A stretch of 64,000 bases of DNA, taken from assembly GCF_002205645.1 (NCBI RefSeq), contig NZ_NIOF01000001.1:558001-622000 (forward strand). The letters are read 5' to 3'. The stretch is from Roseateles aquatilis. GTDB lineage: Bacteria; Pseudomonadota; Gammaproteobacteria; Burkholderiales; Burkholderiaceae_C. This document shows, one piece after another, positions 54,643-64,000 of this stretch (within the stretch, counting starts at the first letter, position 1; each line of letters starts with the position of its first letter). A program made the translations under genes and the position numbers. Below the pieces are notes generated by a model. That model did no database searches. It worked only from the letters and a program-made list of their open reading frames with translations, and was not told the DNA's origin.

Positions 54643-54952
54643 GCGTGTCTCCTGGATATGGTTCGGCGCCTCGCCGTGCCCGGCACCGCGCGCGGCGGTG
54701 ATCCGGACCCTCGCGGACCCCTTGTCGGACCAGTCTATCGGCGGGTCCGCGCGCCTTGCGTCACCCTAGTGACGCGGCGGCGCTTCTGGCATAGGGGATT
54801 ACACGGGCGGTACGGTGTCACGGCAACGCCGGGCCCGGGGGCTTACCCCCACCGAAGCCCTCTTGGCAGCGCGCGCGGCCGGTGTTCAGAATCGGCGCGT
54901 CCAGGCCTTTCCCATCGGAAAACCAGAACCATACAGAGACAAGGAGACTTCG
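54643..54952. other. 310-bp divergent region between acyl-CoA ligase and chemoreceptor
   Basis: No gene is supported. The main visible feature is the palindrome at 54758-54775. A strong AAGGAG ribosome binding site for the chemoreceptor is at 54941-54946. No clear sigma-28 promoter is seen. Confidence 0.6.
54758..54775. promoter_or_regulatory. Palindromic operator-like site upstream of the acyl-CoA ligase
   Basis: GCGTCAC-CCTA-GTGACGC is a perfect 7-bp inverted repeat with a 4-bp centre, 116 bp upstream of the ligase start. It would suit a dimeric repressor or activator controlling the transport/ligase operon. The regulator is unknown. Confidence 0.4.
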
Positions 54953-56558
<1,606 letters not shown>

Positions 56559-56581
56559 GAAGACCGAGCAAGCCACCGTGA

Positions 56582-56632
56582 GCCGGCATCCCCCTCGCTC
56601 CTAAGTCCCAAAGTCGCTCGGGGGATGCCGGC
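56582..56632. repeat. Hairpin element with conserved 25-nt loop, copy 1
   Basis: Perfect 13-bp arms GCCGGCATCCCCC (56582-56594) and GGGGGATGCCGGC (56620-56632) enclose a 25-nt loop (56595-56619) containing CTCCTAAGTCCCAAAGTCG. The same loop, inverted, is found at 56786-56810 with other arms. Confidence 0.75.
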
Positions 56633-56753
56633 CCACGGCGGCTACTCGCACCACGCGATTCGACGTATCCACGGCGCTGATCCGGGTCCCGAGGTCGCTC
56701 GGTGGGGGCCCACGGCGGCAAGTCACGTCGGGTGATTCGACGATATCCACGAG
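56604..56753. repeat. Imperfect direct repeat, ~77-bp period
   Basis: GGCCCACGGCGGC occurs at 56630-56642 and again at 56707-56719. Similarity extends left (AGTCGCTCGG / AGGTCGCTCGG) and right (GATTCGACG-TATCCACG / GATTCGACGATATCCACG). It looks like duplication of the sequence flanking hairpin element 1. Confidence 0.65.
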
Positions 56754-56766
56754 CGCTGGCAAGCCG

Positions 56767-56829
56767 CCGGGGATCCCCGCCCCCCGAACGACTTTGGGAC
56801 TTAGGAGAGAGGGGGGCGGGGATCCCCGG
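56767..56829. repeat. Hairpin element with conserved 25-nt loop, copy 2 (inverted)
   Basis: Perfect 19-bp arms (56767-56785 and 56811-56829, CCGGGGATCCCCGCCCCCC and complement) enclose a 25-nt loop. Read on the minus strand, the loop matches copy 1 at 23 of 25 positions, including CTCCTAAGTCCCAAAGTCG. Confidence 0.75.
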
Positions 56830-56858
56830 TGGCCTGCTCGGTCGTCGCAAGCATTCGC

Positions 56859-56894
56859 GGGAGCGGTGGGAGCGGTGGGAGCGGTGGGAGCGGT
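56859..56894. repeat. 9-bp tandem repeat (GGGAGCGGT)4
   Basis: Four exact units, 88 bp upstream of the selO start. They are in frame with selO, but the frame there encodes only a Gly/Ser run and is not considered translated. Confidence 0.9.
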
Positions 56895-56981
56895 GAGAGT
56901 CGCGCGAACCGCGGGAACCGCAGGAGCCAGGAGATCCTCGGCCACCCACAGGGCCATCCCCCGCTCGCTACACTGCCCGGC

Positions 56982-58523
56982 ATGAACGCGCCCGAGACGA
57001 CCGCGCCCGCCCTCGACGGTTTCGAGGGCGCCGACGCGGCCCGCTGGACCCACCGCTACGCGAGCCTGGGTCCTGACTTTTTCACCGAGTTGCCCGGCTC
57101 CGGGCTCCCCGATCCCCAGTGGGTGGCGACCAGCCCCGACTGCGCCGCGCTGCTCGGCTGGTCCCCGGACTGGTGGACCCGCCCCGGCTCGCTGGAGGTC
57201 TTCAGCGGCAACGCGCTGCTGACCGGCATGCGCCCGCTGGCCACCGTCTACAGCGGCCATCAGTTCGGCGTCTGGGCCGGCCAGCTCGGCGACGGCCGCG
57301 CGCTGATGCTCGGCGGGCTCGACACCCCGAACGGCCATTTCGAGCTGCAGCTCAAGGGCGCCGGCCTGACGCCCTACTCCCGCCGTGGCGACGGGCGGGC
57401 GGTGCTGCGGTCGTCGATCCGGGAGTTCCTGTGCTCCGAGGCGATGGCCGCGCTCGGCATCCCGACGACACGCGCGCTGGCGATCACCGGATCGACACGC
57501 CTGAAGGTGCAGCGCGAGACGGTCGAGACCAGCGCCATCGTGACGCGTGTCGCGCCCAGCTTCCTGCGCTTCGGCCACTTCGAGCACTTCGCCCACCATG
57601 GCATGCCCGATCAGTTGCGCGTCCTGTTCGACCACTTTGTCCGCCACCACGCGCCCGAATGCGCCGAGGCACCGAATCCCGTCACCGCCGTGCTGGCCCA
57701 GGTCGCCGCGCAGACCGCCGAGATGGTGGCGCGCTGGCAGGCCGTCGGCTTCATGCACGGCGTGATGAACACCGACAACATGTCGATGCTGGGCCTGACC
57801 ATCGACTACGGCCCGTTCGGCTTCATGGACGGCTTCGATCCCGGCCACGTCTGCAATCACTCGGACCACCAGGGCCGGTATGCCTTCGCGCGCCAGCCGC
57901 AGGTGGCGTTCTGGAACCTGCATGCGCTCGCCCAGGCGCTGCTGCCGCTGATGCCCAACGTCGACACGGACCAGGACGCCGCGGGCGACGAGTTGATCGC
58001 GGCGCTGGACGTGTACCGCGAGCGCTTCGGCACCACGCTGCTCGGTGAGATGCGCGCCAAGCTGGGACTGGGCACGGCGCTGGACGAGGACGGTCCGCTG
58101 GTCGACGACTGGCTGCGGCTGCTCGCCCTGCACCACACCGACTACACCATCGCGCATCGCCGGCTGGCCGCCTTCGATCCCGAGCAGCCGCCCGAGGCGC
58201 CCACGCACGCGCCGCTGCGCGACCTGTTCGTCGACCGTGACGCCTTCGACGCCTGGGCCCATCGTTACGCCGGGCGCTTGAAGCGCGAGCCGTCGGACGC
58301 CTGCGCGACCCGTGCCGCGCGGATGCACGCGGTCAACCCGGCGGTGGTGCTGCGCAACCACCTGGCCGAGACCGCGATCCGTCAGGCCGAGGCTGGCGAC
58401 TTCAGCGAAGTGCGTCGGCTGCTCGACGTCCTGCGCCGCCCCTTCGACGAACCGGCCCAGGCGTCCGACGCCGGATTCCCGCCCGACTGGGCTCAAACCC
58501 TGGAGGTCTCCTGTTCATCATGA
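56982..58523 (+). CDS. selO: Protein adenylyltransferase SelO (YdiU family)
   Basis: 513 residues from ATG 56982. The pseudokinase-fold nucleotide site is well conserved: [71 protein letters not shown] (Asn/Asp metal ligands). The chain ends in SCSS: the C-terminal Cys that in E. coli SelO takes part in a redox-switch disulfide, and that is selenocysteine in animals. SelO AMPylates proteins on Ser/Thr/Tyr, linked to oxidative stress. It overlaps msrB by 4 bases (ATGA). The longer open frame upstream is repeat sequence and was excluded. Confidence 0.95.
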   Translation: MNAPETTAPALDGFEGADAARWTHRYASLGPDFFTELPGSGLPDPQWVATSPDCAALLGWSPDWWTRPGSLEVFSGNALLTGMRPLATVYSGHQFGVWAGQLGDGRALMLGGLDTPNGHFELQLKGAGLTPYSRRGDGRAVLRSSIREFLCSEAMAALGIPTTRALAITGSTRLKVQRETVETSAIVTRVAPSFLRFGHFEHFAHHGMPDQLRVLFDHFVRHHAPECAEAPNPVTAVLAQVAAQTAEMVARWQAVGFMHGVMNTDNMSMLGLTIDYGPFGFMDGFDPGHVCNHSDHQGRYAFARQPQVAFWNLHALAQALLPLMPNVDTDQDAAGDELIAALDVYRERFGTTLLGEMRAKLGLGTALDEDGPLVDDWLRLLALHHTDYTIAHRRLAAFDPEQPPEAPTHAPLRDLFVDRDAFDAWAHRYAGRLKREPSDACATRAARMHAVNPAVVLRNHLAETAIRQAEAGDFSEVRRLLDVLRRPFDEPAQASDAGFPPDWAQTLEVSCSS

Positions 58524-58978
58524 GCCGATTCACCGACCCCATCCCCGCCGGCGCCCACGACCCGGAGCGCGACCGCGACACCGAGTACCCCGTCCGCAAG
58601 ACCGATGCCGAATGGCGCGCGCAGCTCGACGCGACGCAGTACCAGGTGGCGCGCCACGCCGCCACCGAGCGCGCCTTCACCGGCAAGTACTGGGACCATT
58701 GGGAGGCCGGCCGCTACAACTGCGTCGGCTGCGGCACGCCGCTGTTCCAGGCCGACACCAAGTTCGACGCCGGCTGCGGCTGGCCGAGTTATTACGAGCC
58801 CATCAACGCGGAAGTGGTCGAGCGCGTGGTCGACGCGAGCCACGGCATGGTGCGCATCGAGGTGCGCTGCAACAACTGCGGCACCCATCTCGGCCACGTC
58901 TTTCCCGATGGCCCCGAACCGACGGGCGAGCGGTTCTGCATCAATTCCGCCGCGATAGACTTCGAACCCCGGCGCTGA
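58520..58978 (+). CDS. msrB: Peptide-methionine (R)-S-oxide reductase
   Basis: 152 residues. Two zinc-binding CxxC pairs (CVGC at about 68, CNNC at about 115) and the catalytic Cys in [11 protein letters not shown] (about 139) are present, with [11 protein letters not shown] in the active site. It reduces methionine-R-sulfoxide in proteins. The overlap with selO suggests joint expression under oxidative stress. Confidence 0.97.
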   Translation: MSRFTDPIPAGAHDPERDRDTEYPVRKTDAEWRAQLDATQYQVARHAATERAFTGKYWDHWEAGRYNCVGCGTPLFQADTKFDAGCGWPSYYEPINAEVVERVVDASHGMVRIEVRCNNCGTHLGHVFPDGPEPTGERFCINSAAIDFEPRR

Positions 58979-59011
58979 GCGCCCGCCCTCCCCTGGCTCC
59001 GGCCCTTCCCC

Positions 59012-59659
59012 ATGAAGTTGTTGCTCGATTTCCTGCCGCTCCTGCTGTTCTTCGTCACCTTCAAGTACGCGGACGGACGGGCGGACTGGGCCGCGGCCTT
59101 CGCCACCGAGCATCTGGGCTTCCTGGTGTCCGGCGGCAAGGTCGGCGCGGCCGAGGCCCCGGTGCTGCTGGCCACCGTCGTGACCATGCTGGCGACGATC
59201 GCGCAGGTGCTGTACCTGAAGCTGCGCGGACGCAAGATCGACCTGATGCTGTGGATCAGCCTGGCGCTGATCGTCACGCTGGGCGCGGCCACCGTCTACT
59301 TCCACAGCGAGACCTTCATCAAGTGGAAGCCGACGCTGCTGTACTGGGCGATCTCCGCCGCGTTCCTGGTCAGCCGCGTGTTCCTGGGCAGGAACCTGCT
59401 GCGCAAGGTGCTGGGCGCCGAGCTGCAGTTGCCCGACCCCGCCTGGGCACGGTTGAACTGGGCCTGGTCGGTGTTCTTCGGCGCCCTGGGCGTGGCCAAC
59501 CTCTACGTCGCGCATGCCTACAGCACCGAGGCCTGGGCCAACTTCAAGGTCTTCGGGGCGACCGGCCTGATGGTGCTGTTCATGCTGGGCCAGGGGCTCT
59601 ACATGAGCCGCCACATGCCCGAGCAGGACGAGGCGCCGGCCGAGGAGCCCAAGCCATGA
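59012..59659 (+). CDS. yciB: Septation/intracellular inner membrane protein YciB
   Basis: 215 residues with five to six helices. MKLLLDFLPLLLFFVTFKYA at the start and the LYWAISAAFLVSRVFLGRNLLRKVLG region are characteristic of YciB/IspA family proteins involved in envelope maintenance and division. It follows msrB by 33 bases and overlaps the bolA-like gene by 4 bases. Confidence 0.95.
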   Translation: MKLLLDFLPLLLFFVTFKYADGRADWAAAFATEHLGFLVSGGKVGAAEAPVLLATVVTMLATIAQVLYLKLRGRKIDLMLWISLALIVTLGAATVYFHSETFIKWKPTLLYWAISAAFLVSRVFLGRNLLRKVLGAELQLPDPAWARLNWAWSVFFGALGVANLYVAHAYSTEAWANFKVFGATGLMVLFMLGQGLYMSRHMPEQDEAPAEEPKP

Positions 59660-59970
59660 GCGCCCCCACCACCGCCCCCAAGGGCAATCCCGCCGCGATG
59701 CCGTCGGTCGAGATCGAGGCCCGCTTGCGCGCGGCGCTGGCGCCCGTCTCGCTGAGCCTGCGCGACGACAGCGCCCACCACGCCGGCCACGCGGGGGCCC
59801 GCGAGGGGGGGCACTATTACCTCGAAATCGTGAGCTCGCGCTTTGCCGGTTTACCCAGGGTGGCGCGTCATCGGCTCGTATATGATGCCCTCGCCGATCT
59901 GATGCAGAAGGGTATACACGCACTGGCCATCGATGCCCGCGCGCCCGACGAACAGCAGACCAAGGTCTAA
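59656..59970 (+). CDS. BolA-family protein
   Basis: 104 residues. The BolA fold is seen from about 18: RLRAALAPVSLSLRDDSAHHAGHAG, then HYYLEIVSSRFAGLPRVARHRLVYDALADLMQKGIHALAI. The His in the RHR segment is the usual cluster or metal ligand. These proteins act with monothiol glutaredoxins in iron-sulfur trafficking or as regulators. It starts inside the yciB stop (ATGA) and is followed at once by a terminator. Confidence 0.94.
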   Translation: MSAPTTAPKGNPAAMPSVEIEARLRAALAPVSLSLRDDSAHHAGHAGAREGGHYYLEIVSSRFAGLPRVARHRLVYDALADLMQKGIHALAIDARAPDEQQTKV

Positions 59971-59973
59971 GTT

Positions 59974-59998
59974 AGCGCCGTTATCGGCGCTTTGTTTT
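59974..59998 (+). terminator. Intrinsic terminator after the bolA-like gene
   Basis: AGCGCCG-TTAT-CGGCGCT followed by TTGTTTT, 3 bases past the bolA stop. It ends the selO-msrB-yciB-bolA unit. Confidence 0.85.
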
Positions 59999-60042
59999 GG
60001 AGCGTACGCGCTCACCCGGGAGTCCCGAAAGGCCCTTTATCC

Positions 60043-60840
60043 ATGAAGAAGTTTGTGCTTGCCGCCACCGTGGCGGTCATCGGTGCCGTGTCCCTGCCGG
60101 CCATGGCCCAGAACATCGCGATCGTGAACGGCAAGCCGGTGCCCAAGGCCCGTGCCGAGCTGCTCATCAGCCAGATCGCCAAGGGCGGCCAGCCGCGCAG
60201 CCCGGAAATGGAAGCCAAGGTCAAGGATGAGGTCGTCCTGCGCGAGATCTTCCTGCAGGAAGCCGAGAAGCGCGGCCTGAACAAGACCGACGACTACAAG
60301 AACCAGATGGAACTGGCCCGCCAGACCATGCTGATCCGCGAGCTCTTCAATGACTACATCAAGAAGAACCCGGTGACCGACGCGGAAGCCAAGGCCGAGT
60401 ACGACAAGTTCAAGGCGCAAGCCAGCGGCACCGAGTTCCACGCCCGCCACATCCTGGTGGAAAAGGAAGAAGACGCCAAGGCGCTGATCAAGCAACTGAA
60501 CGGCGGCGCCAAGTTCGAGGACGTCGCGTCCAAGAACTCCAAGGACACCGGCTCCGCCGCCAACGGTGGCGATCTGGGCTGGTCCGCGCCGGACGCCTAC
60601 GTGCCTGAGTTCAGCGCTGCCCTGGGCAAGCTGAAGGCCGGCGAAATGACGCAGGAGCCGGTGAAGTCGCAATTCGGCTTCCACATCATCAAGCTGGAAG
60701 AAACGCGCGACGCGCAGTTCCCGGCCTTCGACGACGTGAAGGCGCAGATCGCCCAGCGCATCCAGCAGCAGAAGGTCGCCCAGTTCCAGGAAGAGCTGCG
60801 CACGAAGGCCAAGACCGACTACAAGTTCTCCGCGAACTGA
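60043..60840 (+). CDS. Periplasmic peptidyl-prolyl cis-trans isomerase, parvulin type
   Basis: 265 residues from ATG 60043 with a signal peptide (MKKFVLAATVAVIGAVSLPAMA|Q). A chaperone-like helical N-terminal region precedes the parvulin domain (about 130-225: FHARHILVEKEEDAKALIKQ, GGDLGWSAPDAYVPEFSAAL, SQFGFHIIKLEE). It assists folding of exported proteins in the periplasm. It is a relative of PrsA/SurA-type isomerases. Flanked by terminators, so transcribed alone. Confidence 0.94.
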   Translation: MKKFVLAATVAVIGAVSLPAMAQNIAIVNGKPVPKARAELLISQIAKGGQPRSPEMEAKVKDEVVLREIFLQEAEKRGLNKTDDYKNQMELARQTMLIRELFNDYIKKNPVTDAEAKAEYDKFKAQASGTEFHARHILVEKEEDAKALIKQLNGGAKFEDVASKNSKDTGSAANGGDLGWSAPDAYVPEFSAALGKLKAGEMTQEPVKSQFGFHIIKLEETRDAQFPAFDDVKAQIAQRIQQQKVAQFQEELRTKAKTDYKFSAN

Positions 60841-60885
60841 TCGTCGACGCCTCGAAGCGGACCTCGCGGTCCGCGTTCCATGCCG

Positions 60886-60924
60886 GCCCGCGCCGCTGAC
60901 CTGTCAGCCGCGCGGGCTTGTCTT
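60886..60924 (+). terminator. Intrinsic terminator after the parvulin gene
   Basis: GCCCGCGCCGCTGAC (60886-60900), loop CT, GTCAGCCGCGCGGGC (60903-60917): a 15-bp stem with one mismatch, then TTGTCTT. Confidence 0.8.
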
Positions 60925-60976
60925 ATCCGGGCACCAGCCCCTTGATCGGTCGCCGCCCCGCGATCCGCCCCGCCCC

Positions 60977-61537
60977 ATGACGGCTTCCCGCCTTGCCCGC
61001 CGCCTGCTGCCCTCGCCCGAGACCCTGGAACAGACCAAGGGTCTGAAGTGGCTCGGCCACTACCTGCGCGAGCGGCCCTGGCTGTGGGTGGCGCACCGTC
61101 GGCGCGTCGCGCTGGGCGCGGCGCTGGGACTGGCGGTGGGCGTGATCCCGCTACCGACGCAGATGCTGCTGGCCGCGGCGGTCGCGATCCTGTGCCGCGC
61201 CAACGTCGCCGCCGCGATCGCGGCCACCTGGCTGACCAACCCGCTGACGCTGGTGCCGATCTGGGGGCTGGCGATCTTCCTGGGCCGGCAGGTGCTGGGC
61301 GTGCACGGCCCGATTTCGGCGCCGACGGAGCTCGCGCTCAACTGGAGCGATCCGGCCAGTTGGTGGCCCGCGCTCAGCCAGTGGCTGTCGGAGCTGGGCG
61401 CGCCGCTGCTGGTCGGCCTGCCCTGCGCCGGCGTGGTGCTGGGCCTGTCGTTGTACGTGATCGTCTACGTCGGCTGGTGGGCGGTGATCCGCTACGAGCG
61501 GCGTCGGCGCCTGCGCGAACGCGCATTGCGGGCCTGA
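60977..61537 (+). CDS. DUF2062 inner membrane protein
   Basis: 186 residues. DUF2062 signature: RRVALGAALGLAVGVIPLPTQMLLA, then RANVAAAIAATWLTNPLTLVPIW. There are three to four helices and a basic C-terminus. Function unknown in general. It is probably monocistronic. Confidence 0.92.
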   Translation: MTASRLARRLLPSPETLEQTKGLKWLGHYLRERPWLWVAHRRRVALGAALGLAVGVIPLPTQMLLAAAVAILCRANVAAAIAATWLTNPLTLVPIWGLAIFLGRQVLGVHGPISAPTELALNWSDPASWWPALSQWLSELGAPLLVGLPCAGVVLGLSLYVIVYVGWWAVIRYERRRRLRERALRA

Positions 61538-61642
61538 CAGGATCCCCCGCCATCCGTCCCCGACGCCCGGTACCGCCCGCGCCGACGGGATACCGCGGCA
61601 TGCGCCCAGTGGCGCATCGAGGGGCCGCCGAGGGCGCTTTCC

Positions 61643-62338
61643 TCAGGCCGGCAGATCCGCCATCGTGATGTCCTGCAGATGTCCGGCGGAGATCTTCAGC
61701 TGACGATCGCAGCGCGCCGCGATGCTGCTGTCATGCGTGACCATCACCAGCGTCGTCCCGAGCTCGCGATTGAGCTCGAACATCAAGGCCATCACCTGCT
61801 CGCCGGTCGCATAGTCGAGGCTGCCGGTCGGCTCGTCGGCCAGCAGCAACGCGGGTTGCTGCACGAAGGCTCGCGCCAGCGCGACGCGCTGCTGCTCGCC
61901 GCCCGACAGCACGCGCGGGTAGTGCGACAGGCGCTGCCCCAGCCCCACGCGTTCCAGCATCTGCCTGGCCAGCGACCGGGCCTCGCGCTCGCCGCGCAGC
62001 TCCAGCGGCAGCATGACGTTCTCCAGCGCCGTCAGGTGCCCGAGCAACTGAAAGCTCTGGAACACGAAGCCGAGGTGCTCCCCGCGCAGCGCCGCGCGGC
62101 CGTCCTCGTCCAGCACGAACATGTCCTGCCCGCGCAGCCGCACGGTGCCTTGCGTGGGCGTGTCCAGGCCCGCGAGGATGGACAGCAGCGTGCTCTTGCC
62201 GGAGCCTGACGCGCCGACGATGGCGACGGATTCCTTGCCCTGCAGCTGAAAATTGATGTCATGCAGAATGGTCAGCACGCCGTCGGCGTCCCGCACCGAC
62301 TTGCTGACATGATCGACTTCGAGGATGTTCTGAGCCAT
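61643..62338 (-). CDS. ABC transporter ATP-binding protein, YbbA-like
   Basis: 231 residues. Walker A is [16 protein letters not shown], the signature is [15 protein letters not shown], Walker B is [12 protein letters not shown] and H-loop is VMVTHD. It is of the MacB/LolD subfamily. In E. coli ybbA is divergent from tesA, as here, which supports the YbbA assignment. The start ATG (62338) overlaps the tesA ATG on the other strand in a shared CATG. Confidence 0.93.
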   Translation of the reverse strand: MAQNILEVDHVSKSVRDADGVLTILHDINFQLQGKESVAIVGASGSGKSTLLSILAGLDTPTQGTVRLRGQDMFVLDEDGRAALRGEHLGFVFQSFQLLGHLTALENVMLPLELRGEREARSLARQMLERVGLGQRLSHYPRVLSGGEQQRVALARAFVQQPALLLADEPTGSLDYATGEQVMALMFELNRELGTTLVMVTHDSSIAARCDRQLKISAGHLQDITMADLPA

Positions 62339-63026
62339 GAACCAACCGCAGATGCGCCGCCGTGAATGGATGTTGCACTGTAGCGCCTGTGTCCTGACCC
62401 TGGCCGCGGCCGGGGCGACATCGGCGCCTGTCGCCGCGCAAGGCCGCACCGATGCGGCCGGGGGCGCCGCGCCGCGCCGCATCCTGGTGCTGGGCGACAG
62501 CCTGTCGGCCGAGTACGGCCTGGCCCGCGGCAGCGGTTGGGTCGCGTTGCTGGACCAGCGCCTGCGATCGCAGAAGCTGCCCGCCGAGGTGATCAACGCC
62601 AGCATCAGCGGCGACACGACCTCGGGTGGCCGCTCCCGCCTGCCCACGCTGCTCAAGCAGCACCGGCCCACCCACCTGATCATCGAGCTGGGCGGCAACG
62701 ACGCGCTGCGCGGCCTGCCGCTGACGATGACTCGCGACAACCTCAAAGCGATGGTGCAGGCCGGCAAGGACGCCGGCGCGAAGGTGCTGATCATCGGCAT
62801 GCAGATCCCGCCCAACATGGGCGCGAGCTACGCGCGCGATTTCGAGGGCAGCTTCAGGACCGTCGCGCAGGATGAGAAGGTGGCGCTGCAGCCCTTCCTG
62901 CTGGCGGGCATCGCCGACCGCGCCGACATGCGCGACTGGTTCCAGGGCGACGGCATCCACCCGCTCGCCAAAGCCCATCCGCTGATGCTGGACAACGTGT
63001 GGAAGGTGCTGCGGCCGATGCTGTGA
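62337..63026 (+). CDS. tesA: Arylesterase / acyl-CoA thioesterase I / lysophospholipase (GDSL type)
   Basis: 229 residues. Signal-peptide-like start MRRREWMLHCSACVLTLAAAG. The GDSL catalytic blocks are: ILVLGDSLSAEYGL (Ser at about 55), SISGDTTSGGRS, ELGGNDALRG (Asn) and GDGIHPLAKAH (Asp/His). Periplasmic hydrolase of acyl esters. The start could be ATG 62337, 62352 or 62370. With ATG 62337 it shares bases with the divergent ybbA start. Confidence 0.93.
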   Translation: MNQPQMRRREWMLHCSACVLTLAAAGATSAPVAAQGRTDAAGGAAPRRILVLGDSLSAEYGLARGSGWVALLDQRLRSQKLPAEVINASISGDTTSGGRSRLPTLLKQHRPTHLIIELGGNDALRGLPLTMTRDNLKAMVQAGKDAGAKVLIIGMQIPPNMGASYARDFEGSFRTVAQDEKVALQPFLLAGIADRADMRDWFQGDGIHPLAKAHPLMLDNVWKVLRPML

Positions 63027-63191
63027 GCGCGGGTCGGGGCGGCGCGCGGGCGCCTTGCGAGCGCGAAAAAGCTGCGGGCGGCTTCCGCTTAAACCTTCGC
63101 CGGTGGGCGCCTTCGTTCCCTAGACTCGCGCGTCCCTGCCTTCCGCCGCGAGTCCTGGACGGCTCGCCTTGTCTCAGCCCACGACCTCTCG

Positions 63192-64000
63192 ATGGCCATT
63201 TCCCTTCCCGCGCGTTCCGTGCTGCCCTCGTGGCTGGCGATGGGCCTGCTCGCGGCCGGCGCCGCCGTCGCGGTGGTGATGGGCCATGACGGCCGCCGCG
63301 CCGCGCAGGTCGCGATGCTGGTGCTGCCGCTGCTGCTCTGGCTGCGCTGGCCGGTCGCGAGCACCGGCTGGCGCCGTGTCCGCGCGGTCGCGGTCTTCGC
63401 GCTGCTCGCGGCGTTCCTGCTCGACGGCGCGGTGCGCGCCTACCTGGTGAAGCTCTATCAGGCCACGCCGGACAGCTCGCTGGTGCTCTCCGCCGCGGCC
63501 AACACCACGGCGCGCGAGATCCGCGAGTACCTCAGCTCGCAACTGTCCACGATGGCGCTCGCGATCGGCGTGGCGATCGTGGCGCTGGCGCTCACCGGCG
63601 TGGCCATCGCGGCGGCCACGCGCGATCAGGCGCCGCTGTCGCGCCCCGGGCGCATCGCCGTGATCGCGCTGCTGGTGGTCTGCAGCATCGGGTACCTCAG
63701 CAAGCCCTGGCGGCGCCACCATCCGCTCACGTTCTGGCCCACCTGGGCCGAGCAGGTCAAGGACCTGCGTCTGGCCTGGTCCGACCAGCAGGGCCAGCGC
63801 GACCAGTTGATGCGCAATGCGCGGGCCGCGTCGCCGACGATCGCCGCGGCCGGCCCCGCCACGGTCGTGCTGGTGCTGACCGACAGCGTCAACCGCGACA
63901 ACATGAGCCTGTACGGCTACGCCCGCCAGACCACGCCGCAGCTCGCGGCGCTGAGCGGCGAGGAGGCCGGCCGGCTGCTGACGCTGCGCCACGCCTGGTC
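63192..64000 (+). CDS. Phosphoethanolamine transferase-like membrane protein (3' truncated)
   Basis: 269 residues are visible from ATG 63192, open to the window end. Four to five transmembrane helices at about 9-30, 35-55, 65-82, 115-135 and 150-165 are followed by a periplasmic sulfatase-like domain (LVLTDSVNRDNMSLYGYARQTTPQL). This corresponds to the ESxRxDHxSLxGYxRxTxP motif of EptA/CptA-type transferases, in which a Thr is the phospho-acceptor. Here Asp replaces the usual Glu, and Asn the His. These enzymes add phosphoethanolamine to lipid A or core sugars. The C-terminal catalytic residues lie beyond the window. Confidence 0.82.
   Translation, partial: MAISLPARSVLPSWLAMGLLAAGAAVAVVMGHDGRRAAQVAMLVLPLLLWLRWPVASTGWRRVRAVAVFALLAAFLLDGAVRAYLVKLYQATPDSSLVLSAAANTTAREIREYLSSQLSTMALAIGVAIVALALTGVAIAAATRDQAPLSRPGRIAVIALLVVCSIGYLSKPWRRHHPLTFWPTWAEQVKDLRLAWSDQQGQRDQLMRNARAASPTIAAAGPATVVLVLTDSVNRDNMSLYGYARQTTPQLAALSGEEAGRLLTLRHAW

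Noticed and set aside
56829-56981. N-terminal extension of SelO by 51 codons
   Set aside because: The extension is the translated 9-bp repeat and hairpin arm. Family homology starts at [14 protein letters not shown] (ATG 56982).

Overview
The window is a high-GC (about 70%) bacterial chromosome segment. Gene content and order point to the betaproteobacterial order Burkholderiales (a Roseateles/Mitsuaria/Rubrivivax-like relative). The clearest sign is the block thrS-infC-rpmI-rplT-pheS-pheT-ihfA-merR-tRNA-Pro(GGG), all on the minus strand between about 11.1 and 19.3 kb. The genus is an inference.

Layout. 0-4.6 kb: 3' end of a proton-pumping pyrophosphatase, a mipA/response-regulator/sensor-kinase operon with a direct-repeat operator, and a J-domain protein. 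4.8-8.6 kb: a four-gene Mla-type lipid transport operon with a fused STAS-permease. 8.7-11.1 kb: a membrane LytTR regulator divergent from an acyltransferase-3 protein, with 21-bp-spaced repeats between them. 11.1-19.3 kb: the translation block, preceded by a candidate threonine leader-peptide attenuator in front of thrS. 19.3-31 kb: patatin-like lipase, TonB receptor, Tex, an AidB-like dehydrogenase, a Fic gene relic, a flavoprotein and a hybrid sensor kinase, with structured repeat elements in the gaps. 31-44 kb: two acyl-CoA/oxidoreductase operons that share a near-identical 20-bp operator. Two genes of an unrecognised family lie between them and a third member lies just beyond, at 44.9-47.4 kb. 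47.4-54.6 kb: a Liv-type ABC transporter with its binding protein and an acyl-CoA ligase. 55-64 kb: chemoreceptor, a repeat-rich gap, selO-msrB-yciB-bolA, a parvulin isomerase, a DUF2062 protein, a ybbA/tesA divergent pair, and the start of a phosphoethanolamine-transferase-like protein.

How the parts work together. The 37.5-44.1 kb operon supplies a whole beta-oxidation cycle (dehydrogenase, hydratase/3-hydroxyacyl dehydrogenase, thiolase) with an SDR and a thioesterase. The matching operator upstream of the 31.2-34.6 kb operon suggests both respond to one fatty-acid-sensing repressor. The transporter and ligase at 47.4-54.6 kb look like an uptake-plus-CoA-activation unit for an organic acid.

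The most unusual items are: (i) the 12-residue leader peptide with a Thr-Thr-Thr run and a terminator just before thrS; (ii) three paralogous multi-module proteins of unknown function that resemble secreted effectors; and (iii) two families of dispersed hairpin elements whose stems differ between copies while short unpaired sequences are conserved.
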